Source: Planctomycetaceae bacterium
Lineage (GTDB): Bacteria; Planctomycetota; Planctomycetia; Pirellulales; UBA1268
Length of the DNA: 12,587 nucleotides
Reading direction: 5' to 3'
Assembly: GCA_030616935.1 (NCBI GenBank)
Contig: JAUWWJ010000014.1
Coordinates: forward strand, 1 to 12,587
Below are positions 7,151-12,587 of the stretch, in pieces. A program made the translations under genes and the position numbers. Below the pieces are notes generated by a model. It was not told the DNA's origin. It ran no database searches and saw only the letters and a program-made list of their open reading frames with translations. Position 1 is the first letter of the stretch; each line of letters opens with the position of its first letter.

Positions 7151-10100
7151 ATGCCAATGCCAGATCGAATGAACTCCAGCAAAGTCACACACTTCCTCGA
7201 AGACCGGTCCGCTCTTGACCGGTGGGCACGTGGTATTTGCCTCACGGATGGTGAAAATACAAAACATTTTTTTAAGAAATTAGTAGAGCAGGAATTAGAT
7301 TTTGACTTGCTCCGGTTTCTTATCGAAATTCTTGAGCGCTTACTTCCACTGTACGGTGAGGCGGATCGACTTCTTGTCACATTGGATCGATTCCTTCAAG
7401 CTGTTCGAAGTCCACATGCAACAATTGCATTATTTGAAAAAGAGCCAGAGTCTCTGGAATCACTCCTAGCGATTCTTGCTACAAGTCCATTTCTTGGTGA
7501 GATTGTAATTGCTGAGCCGGACGTTTGGGAGCGTATTCGGCGAGGTGGTGGCAGACCAGAAAAGCGAGAGACCCTTCGAGATATTTTGAGGTCTGAGGTA
7601 GGTGACTCGCTGGACTCTGCTTTTGTTATGCAAGCTCTTCGGCGGTTTAAGCGCCGAGAGATTCTCCGCGTCGCCTATGGTGATATCGTTAAACAGCAAC
7701 GACTGGAAACAGTTGTTGGTCAAATTTCAGCGATTGCTGACTGTGTTGTTGATGAAGCTCTACGCGTGTCGATTTTACAGCAGCAACAACGTCGTGGTAT
7801 TCCCCTCATCAGAGACAATCAGCCAGCAACAATTACAGTGATAGCTCTTGGGAAACTGGGTGGAAATGAACTGAACTATTCGAGCGATATCGACCTTGTG
7901 TTCTGTTACTCCGAAGACGGTGATATTGCGGGATCAAAGACCTACACAACCAGTGAATTCTTCGAGCGTATTGTTCAGGAAGTAACTCGTCTGATTGCCG
8001 ACCAAACAGAGTTAGGGACTGCGTATCGCGTTGACTTGCGGTTGCGACCGTATGGAGGGCGAGGCCCACTTGTATTACCGCGTGCCGCGCTCGAGAGATA
8101 CTACGACAGGCAGGGCAGGACATGGGAAAGGCAGGCGTGGGTAAAGGCTCGGTGTATTGCGGGTGACATGCAATTGGGTGAAGACTTGCTTGCCAACCTT
8201 CGTCCTTGGGTCTACAGCCTTTGGTTGCCACGGACTGAAATCAGCGGTATCCGCGCGTTGAAACGGCAAATTGAGCGTCGGTCCATTCGTGAAGGCATCG
8301 ATTCTGCTGATTTGAAGACAGGTCGCGGTGGAATACGTGATATTGAGTTCACTATTCAATTTCTTCAGTTACTCAGTGGTGGTGATGAGGCCGCAGTTCG
8401 AGTTGGAAACACAATTGAAGCAATTCGACGCCTTGCAGCAAATGGAAGCCTGAATGATCAAGAAAGGGAAATCCTCGAACGGAACTATCGGCTTCTCAGA
8501 ACAGTGGAGCACCGTCTCCAAATTCTTTACGACAGACAGACACATCGGTTACCAGAAAATGAGGATGAGTTTACGCGGCTAGCAGTCCGTCTTGGGTATG
8601 GCAGACAGGTAAATGCAGCAACGGAACTTCGTGAAGATCTTGACGCAGCAACTCGCCTGAATCGAAGAATTCTAGACCATCTTCTCCATGATGCCTTTCC
8701 GGGTGAGGTGACACCAGAAGCCGACGTTGATCTTATTCTTGATCCAAAACCACCAAAAGAACTTATCGATAGCGTACTGGTTCCTCGCAGATTTCGTGAC
8801 GTGACGCGAGCGTATCGTATGGTGACTGCATTGAGTGAAGAATCATCTCATTTTCTTTCAAGTCGCCGATGTCGACATTTTTTTGCCTCAATTTTGTCAC
8901 GATTACTCGATCGCATAAGCACAACACCGGATCCAGACGCAACATTGAATACGCTTGCTGCTGTAAGTGAATCGCTCGGTGGAAAGGGCATGCTCTGGGA
9001 GCTTTTGAGTGAATCGCCAGGCGCACTTGATCTCACTATACGTTTCTGTTCTTCCGCGCCTTTCTTGGCAGACCTTCTTGTAAAAAATCCTGGAATGATT
9101 GATGAACTCCAGGACAGTCTTCTGGGTGGTGTTATGGCAACCCGAGATGAGTTAACGAATGAATTATGGGAACTGTGTGGAAGGCATTCGGTAGATGTCT
9201 TGCCGAGTCTCATCGCATTTAAGGTTTCAAAACAATTGCGAATCGGTATCAATGATCTTTTAGAACAGCAGTCACCACACGTGATTGCCGCATCTCTATC
9301 TGATTTAGCAGAATCGCTTTTACAGTTCGTTGTTTCTAGCCAGAAGCCGATGCTGCCTCAGAAGATGCGGTTCGTAAAAAAGGGTGACAATTCAATTGAA
9401 TCTATGGGGTTTGTAGTACTGGCAATGGGCAAGTTCGGTGGTCGTGAAATGAATTATGCCAGTGACGTTGATGTTGTTTTTCTTTACGATGAAAAAATGG
9501 CGGAAGAGTGCTTAGGTGAGTGTTCCGATTCCGACTTTGGTTTCTTGTTTGGTGAAATAGCAAATAAAGTTTTACAAGTATTTAATCGGTTTACGCCCCA
9601 AGGCAGGCTCTATGAAGTTGATTCAAGACTTCGACCAGGAGGAAGAAGTGGACCAATTGTTAGTTCACTAGAGGCCTTTCAGCGATACTTTGCGTCTGAA
9701 GGTCCAGCTGCTGTTTGGGAGCGGCAGGCGCTTGTCAAAGCTCGTGTTGTCTTTGGTGGAGAGGCTGCATTTCAGCGAGTCAAGTCAGTTGTTGATGCGG
9801 CAGTCTACGGTCACCGTTGGAAGGAGTCCGATGTAAAAGAAATCTATTCAATGCGACTACGAATGGAGGAAACTGCAGCCAAAGACAACCTCAAGCGTGG
9901 GCCTGGTGGTGTCGTTGATATTGAATTTCTTGTTCAGGCACTCCAACTGATATACGGAAAAAATAATGTCAATCTTCAGACACCAAATACGCTTGCCGGT
10001 CTAGAATCTCTTGCACTTGCGGGGATCATAAAAAATGAAACGGCTCAATCTCTACGCGATGCTTACGACCTGTTACGAAAAATTGAGGGCAGGCTGAGAC

Positions 10101-10285
10101 TCCTTGATGTACGTCTGGGGCATGTGCTTCCTAATGGAAATCGGGAGCGCAACCAATTAGCGAATTTGTTGAATCGTGAGAGCGGAGAGGCACTAGCTGA
10201 CGAAGTGTTTCAAACAACTACGTGGGTGCGTAATGTCTTCAATGAAATATTTTCTAGTATGCAGTCTGATCTAGCTAAAAAATAA
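7151..10285 (+). CDS. glnE: Bifunctional glutamine synthetase adenylyltransferase/deadenylase
   Basis: Controls glutamine synthetase by adding AMP to it and removing AMP by phosphorolysis, in response to glutamine and PII. At 1044 residues it is full length and keeps both nucleotidyltransferase halves. The N-terminal (deadenylase) half has GKLGGNELNYSSDIDLVF (234-251) with metal-binding Asp246 and Asp248, VDLRLRPYGGRG (294-305) and the GRGGIRDIEF block (391-400). The C-terminal (adenylylase) half repeats the pattern with GKFGGREMNYASDVDVVF (760-777), Asp772 and Asp774, VDSRLRPGGRSGP (823-835) and RGPGGVVDIEFLVQ (916-929). No residue of the two DxD sites is lost. The start could be any of the ATGs at 7151, 7157 or 7169; no strong Shine-Dalgarno decides. 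The 59-bp gap after miaB has a TATTAT at 7122-7127 without a good -35, so read-through from miaB is the simpler reading. No glnA or glnB is in the window. Confidence 0.95.
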   Translation: MPMPDRMNSSKVTHFLEDRSALDRWARGICLTDGENTKHFFKKLVEQELDFDLLRFLIEILERLLPLYGEADRLLVTLDRFLQAVRSPHATIALFEKEPESLESLLAILATSPFLGEIVIAEPDVWERIRRGGGRPEKRETLRDILRSEVGDSLDSAFVMQALRRFKRREILRVAYGDIVKQQRLETVVGQISAIADCVVDEALRVSILQQQQRRGIPLIRDNQPATITVIALGKLGGNELNYSSDIDLVFCYSEDGDIAGSKTYTTSEFFERIVQEVTRLIADQTELGTAYRVDLRLRPYGGRGPLVLPRAALERYYDRQGRTWERQAWVKARCIAGDMQLGEDLLANLRPWVYSLWLPRTEISGIRALKRQIERRSIREGIDSADLKTGRGGIRDIEFTIQFLQLLSGGDEAAVRVGNTIEAIRRLAANGSLNDQEREILERNYRLLRTVEHRLQILYDRQTHRLPENEDEFTRLAVRLGYGRQVNAATELREDLDAATRLNRRILDHLLHDAFPGEVTPEADVDLILDPKPPKELIDSVLVPRRFRDVTRAYRMVTALSEESSHFLSSRRCRHFFASILSRLLDRISTTPDPDATLNTLAAVSESLGGKGMLWELLSESPGALDLTIRFCSSAPFLADLLVKNPGMIDELQDSLLGGVMATRDELTNELWELCGRHSVDVLPSLIAFKVSKQLRIGINDLLEQQSPHVIAASLSDLAESLLQFVVSSQKPMLPQKMRFVKKGDNSIESMGFVVLAMGKFGGREMNYASDVDVVFLYDEKMAEECLGECSDSDFGFLFGEIANKVLQVFNRFTPQGRLYEVDSRLRPGGRSGPIVSSLEAFQRYFASEGPAAVWERQALVKARVVFGGEAAFQRVKSVVDAAVYGHRWKESDVKEIYSMRLRMEETAAKDNLKRGPGGVVDIEFLVQALQLIYGKNNVNLQTPNTLAGLESLALAGIIKNETAQSLRDAYDLLRKIEGRLRLLDVRLGHVLPNGNRERNQLANLLNRESGEALADEVFQTTTWVRNVFNEIFSSMQSDLAKK

Positions 10286-10306
10286 AAATACCTAGTGGGC
10301 ACTAAG
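10275..10306 (-). terminator. Probable intrinsic terminator of the minus-strand rhodopsin-blh-yqaA set
   Basis: On the minus strand CTTAGT pairs with ACTAGG around a GCCC loop (arms 10306-10301 and 10296-10291; six pairs, one of them G-U). It is followed directly by TATTTTTATTTTTT. The stem is weak but the T-rich tail is long and correctly placed. It overlaps the stop codon of the yqaA-like gene and the last codons of glnE. Read in the plus direction there is no T tract after the stem, so it would stop only leftward transcription. Confidence 0.45.
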
Positions 10307-10990
10307 AAACTTGACTGCATAAACACCAGCAAGCACAAGCACACCAAAAAGTATGGTTATTCGTTCAAGGTACTTGTCAAGAATATCTCGAGCCTGTTTG
10401 CCAAATATTCTCATGACGGTAGCAACTAAAAAGAAGCGACCACCTCGTCCAATAGAAGAGGCAATTATCAGAGTAGGAAGTGGTACAGAGCAGGCGCCGG
10501 CGGCGATTGTAAAAATCTTAAAGGGTATTGGTGTGAATGCTGAGAGTATCAACCAAAGAAAAGCATTGTCTTGGTAAAGAGATTCAACATAGTTGAATTT
10601 TTCAGACGTAAAACCAGGAATGACACGGTAAAAAAAAGTATCAACGAATTGCCACAGCCACCAGCCAATTGCCCAGCCCACAACAGCCCCTAGAACACTT
10701 GCGATCACTGATACGACTGCAAAAAGATAGCTTTTTTTCGGTTTGCTGACAGAGAGAGCAACTTGCAAGACATCTGGCGGGATTGGGAAGAAAGAACTCT
10801 CCGCAAACGATATTCCAGCCAAGGCGATCATGCCGTGTGGAGAATCTGCCCAGGAAAGGACCCAGCCATAAAGTCGTCGGAGTAGTCCTGGGGATTTCGG
10901 GGGATCCACTTTGGAGGCATCTGCATGTGACTGCTCAATAATAGGAGTTTCAGAAATAGGAGTTTCAGAAGACGTTGGTGAGAAAGGCAT
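10292..10990 (-). CDS. YqaA/DedA-like (VTT domain) membrane protein
   Basis: A 232-residue polytopic inner-membrane protein of the SNARE-associated / VTT-domain superfamily, closest by eye to YqaA-type proteins. These are thought to move or organise lipids, but the substrate of this branch is not established. A polar N-tail of about 30 residues is followed by hydrophobic segments and the family's re-entrant motifs: ESSFFPIPPDVLQV in the first half and FTPIPFKIFTIAAGA in the second, then GRGGRFFLVA and a final helix. I chose the ATG at 10990 because AAAGGA precedes it at good spacing; a longer frame starting at 11077 would run back into blh. The N-tail contains a 15-bp tandem duplication. The gene begins 50 bp after blh on the same strand and ends in TAG, 6 bp from the glnE stop. 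No known link to phototrophy; it may simply share the transcript. Confidence 0.82.
   Translation of the reverse strand: MPFSPTSSETPISETPIIEQSHADASKVDPPKSPGLLRRLYGWVLSWADSPHGMIALAGISFAESSFFPIPPDVLQVALSVSKPKKSYLFAVVSVIASVLGAVVGWAIGWWLWQFVDTFFYRVIPGFTSEKFNYVESLYQDNAFLWLILSAFTPIPFKIFTIAAGACSVPLPTLIIASSIGRGGRFFLVATVMRIFGKQARDILDKYLERITILFGVLVLAGVYAVKFLSAH
10941..10970 (-). repeat. 15-bp perfect tandem duplication inside the yqaA-like gene
   Basis: ATAGGAGTTTCAGAA occurs twice without a gap (10941-10955 and 10956-10970). It is a multiple of three, so it lengthens the protein by one SETPI pentapeptide without shifting the frame. It falls in the non-conserved N-terminal tail, ahead of the first membrane helix. 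A recent slippage event is the simplest cause. Confidence 0.85.
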
Positions 10991-11040
10991 GCGGTTTTCC
11001 TTTAGATTGGGAAAATCATAGCATGTGCCAATGTGTGACG

Positions 11041-12141
11041 TTAGGCCGTTTCCGGCTGCGTTGATAGCCACTCGCAAAGAACTTCGTGAGCTGGAGTTAC
11101 AACGAGATAGACAAGAAGTGAAAGAAGGGCGAGGTCACGAAAGTGAGTGGTGCTTGAAAGAGTCCACCACGCTGCACCAAGTAAAATCCATGTAGGAAGG
11201 AGTAGAGGCATCGCTGCCTTGTGGACGATGAGGACCTGTCGCAAAGTGTGTATTTCTGCACGAGGCGAAGTGAAGTGGCTTGCAAGTGCGGGCATTTGCT
11301 TCCAACTGTGGAAAGCTAAGAAGTATATCCCGATGCCAAAAAGTGGAGATGCAATGAGTTCGAGGATGCCAATAAGGCAATATGAAAAAAAGACACTTCC
11401 TGCTTTCATGAGTTTCGTCGTACCGTGTTTCTTTGAATATCGAACTGAATGAATAAAAATTAGACACCAGCAAATACTTGCAATTGCAAGAAGTGTGAAT
11501 CCTGTAACGGCGATGTGTAGCGGAGGGTAGATTGGATGTCCGAGTAAGGGCAATCCGATGAGAGCACGAGTTGGCTCAACAAGGGTTATGAGTTCTGTTG
11601 CAACAGAAGATGTAGAGGTTGGCCAGGCAGCGAGCGGAGTGCCGATAACAATTCCGCCTTTCGCGAAGCCCATGAGGAGATGCTCATAGGAGATCCAAGA
11701 TTTAATGGGTTTGGGGTTTTCAGAACTCCCAAAATGCCAGATGCTGAGAATGAGGAAACCGACGAGGGCTGTTTCAGGTGTAAGGATGAAGATTGTGAAC
11801 ACGCCGAACATTGAGACGATATACCATAAAAAAGCTTCCCACGCGTTTCGCCCATCCTTCTTGGATTGAAGCACAGCCAGATCTGCTGCGCCATGGGGCA
11901 TACCGACAAAGAAGAGTGCAACAAGCCACGGTAGCACTTCAATTTCTCTGGGTGTCTCTCGATTGTAAAATAAGGAAATCCCAATCGTGGCCCCAATTAG
12001 TACCAAAGGCAGCGCAGTAAACCACACTGACTGCCGGTTGAGATGCACATCTTTGGCACGAAACGTATTTGTAAAAAAAAGTTTCCGTTGTGCTGTCTGG
12101 CTTATCGCGAACATGGCAACGTTCCCGTGAGGCACAGTCAT
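11041..12141 (-). CDS. blh: Brp/Blh-family beta-carotene 15,15'-dioxygenase
   Basis: A polytopic membrane enzyme that cleaves beta-carotene to two molecules of retinal, the chromophore of the rhodopsin encoded just upstream. Histidine landmarks of the family are visible: GMPHGAADL (His83), SIWHFG (His136), YFLAFHSW (His278) and TPAHEVL (His352), spread over several hydrophobic segments. One residue is odd: after His278 the family usually has HSxRH, and here the second His is Gln282 (codon CAA). Blh mutagenesis work places iron ligands at both histidines of this pair. The rest of the sequence gives no sign of decay. The start is uncertain. The ATG at 12141 lies two bases after a strong hairpin that would occlude ribosome binding; the ATG at 12114 has GGGA eight bases upstream and would give 357 residues instead of 366. 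The gene probably shares a transcript with the rhodopsin. Confidence 0.88.
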   Translation of the reverse strand: MTVPHGNVAMFAISQTAQRKLFFTNTFRAKDVHLNRQSVWFTALPLVLIGATIGISLFYNRETPREIEVLPWLVALFFVGMPHGAADLAVLQSKKDGRNAWEAFLWYIVSMFGVFTIFILTPETALVGFLILSIWHFGSSENPKPIKSWISYEHLLMGFAKGGIVIGTPLAAWPTSTSSVATELITLVEPTRALIGLPLLGHPIYPPLHIAVTGFTLLAIASICWCLIFIHSVRYSKKHGTTKLMKAGSVFFSYCLIGILELIASPLFGIGIYFLAFHSWKQMPALASHFTSPRAEIHTLRQVLIVHKAAMPLLLPTWILLGAAWWTLSSTTHFRDLALLSLLVYLVVTPAHEVLCEWLSTQPETA

Positions 12142-12143
12142 TC

Positions 12144-12176
12144 GGAATGGCGGTGATCAGGGATCACCGCCATTCC
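12144..12176 (-). promoter_or_regulatory. Perfect 15-bp inverted repeat between rhodopsin and blh genes
   Basis: GGAATGGCGGTGATC (12144-12158) and its exact reverse complement (12162-12176) are separated by only three bases. Three further pairs are possible at the base with a one-base bulge. It lies 12 bases after the rhodopsin stop codon and 2 bases before the first possible blh start. No T tract follows it on either strand, so it is not a standard intrinsic terminator. An mRNA 3'-end stabiliser for the rhodopsin message, a partial attenuator, a translation-blocking structure for blh, or one copy of a dispersed palindromic repeat are all possible. Confidence 0.7.
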
Positions 12177-12188
12177 TGAAATCAATGA

Positions 12189-12587
12189 CTAAGCTGTCTG
12201 CTTTGTTGAATGGCTCAAAGCTTCAATGCCCCAATAAGCTGCTAGGCCAAAGCCAACCTTATTGATCACATCAGCGACGTTGTAAAAGATTTCTCGGACT
12301 TCACCTAGGCCACCATATGCCATGAGGAATCCGATCGGATATATCGCCCACCCTATCAAAATGAAAAGTCTCATAGTATTGAGTGCTTTTGCAATAGGCG
12401 CTGGGGCCGAACTAATGGCAGACCCAAGGCCAGTGTAGAGAGTCGCAACAATTAAAAGTTCGAGGACGCACGCGACCAGGAAAAATCCCCACCATTCGTT
12501 TGAGGCAACTGGTGAAGTCTCTGCAATAAACGCACAAACAATCATGCCTATGTCAAGCGTTACAAGCTGTACGAAAAACTTTTTACC
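12189..12587 (-). CDS. Microbial (type 1) rhodopsin, C-terminal part, 5' end outside the window
   Basis: The last 132 residues of a retinal-binding membrane protein; the frame stays open to the window edge. Helix F has the family-defining NTMRLFILIGWAIYPIGF (70-87 of the visible part). Helix G has YNVADVINKVGFG, in which Lys110 is the Schiff-base lysine that holds retinal and Asp106 is the conserved counter-ion partner. Both resemble proteorhodopsin (GWAIYP; NLADFVNK). The visible part begins near helix D, so helix C with the proton acceptor, proton donor and colour-tuning residues is missing. A proton pump is the likely role because of the adjacent blh, but ion specificity and colour cannot be read here. 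I cannot place it firmly between the proteorhodopsin and xanthorhodopsin branches. It ends in TAG and is followed by a perfect inverted repeat and then blh. Confidence 0.93.
   Translation of the reverse strand, partial: GKKFFVQLVTLDIGMIVCAFIAETSPVASNEWWGFFLVACVLELLIVATLYTGLGSAISSAPAPIAKALNTMRLFILIGWAIYPIGFLMAYGGLGEVREIFYNVADVINKVGFGLAAYWGIEALSHSTKQTA

Noticed and set aside
7833..8359. Open frames of about 95-130 codons on the strand opposite glnE
   Set aside because: They are shadows of a well-conserved glnE coding region, have no recognisable domain, and overlap one another in different frames.
10991..11077. Longer start for the yqaA-like gene at 11077
   Set aside because: It would overlap the end of blh by about 37 bases, has no ribosome-binding site, and adds residues unlike the family. 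The ATG at 10990 has AAAGGA at good spacing.
1..12587. CRISPR array, insertion sequence, prophage, tRNA or rRNA
   Set aside because: No spaced direct repeats, no transposase or integrase frames, and no cloverleaf or rRNA-like stretch was seen. Gene density leaves little room.

Overview
The window is ordinary bacterial chromosome with eleven recognisable genes, tightly packed on both strands. Nothing in it looks like phage, transposon or CRISPR. The right end holds the tail of a microbial rhodopsin gene followed by a Brp/Blh-type beta-carotene dioxygenase gene, so the organism probably lives in sunlit water and uses retinal-based phototrophy. The rest is housekeeping: peptide deformylase, Met-tRNA formyltransferase, MiaB, full-length GlnE and PgpA. 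Bacterial-type Def, Fmt and GlnE exclude an archaeon. The mix of an FAD amine-oxidase-like protein, a PepT-like M20 peptidase and the deoxyribosyltransferase-like protein made me think of Planctomycetota, but this is an impression from memory and I give it low weight.

Layout. Positions 51-2807 (minus strand) hold an M20 metallopeptidase gene and, downstream of it, an FAD-dependent oxidoreductase gene interrupted by one in-frame amber codon. At 2805-2808 the peptidase start codon overlaps, head to head, the start codon of a small plus-strand nucleoside 2-deoxyribosyltransferase-like gene (2806-3249). That gene converges on pgpA (3287-3802, minus). pgpA diverges from a plus-strand run def-fmt-miaB-glnE (about 3897-10285), in which def and fmt overlap by 4 bp. 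glnE converges, with 6 bp between stop codons, on a minus-strand set that reads rhodopsin (12587 to 12189, 5' end outside the window), blh (12141-11041) and a YqaA/VTT-family membrane protein gene (10990-10292). A weak stem with a T-rich tail at the end of that set looks like its terminator.

How the genes work together. Def and Fmt are the two ends of the N-formylmethionine cycle, and MiaB makes the ms2i6A37 modification of tRNA, so the run from 3897 is mainly a translation cluster, with the nitrogen regulator GlnE at its end. Blh should cleave beta-carotene to retinal, the chromophore of the rhodopsin upstream. Between these two genes is a perfect 15-bp inverted repeat that probably shapes their relative expression. 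The Blh protein has Gln where the family's second histidine of an HxxxH iron-ligand motif is expected.

Five of the eleven genes end in TAG (M20 peptidase, deoxyribosyltransferase-like, pgpA, yqaA-like, rhodopsin). The internal TAG in the oxidoreductase is therefore best read as a real nonsense codon or a sequence error, not a reassigned codon. I saw no tRNA, rRNA, CRISPR array or insertion sequence. The longest stretches without a gene are under 100 bp.
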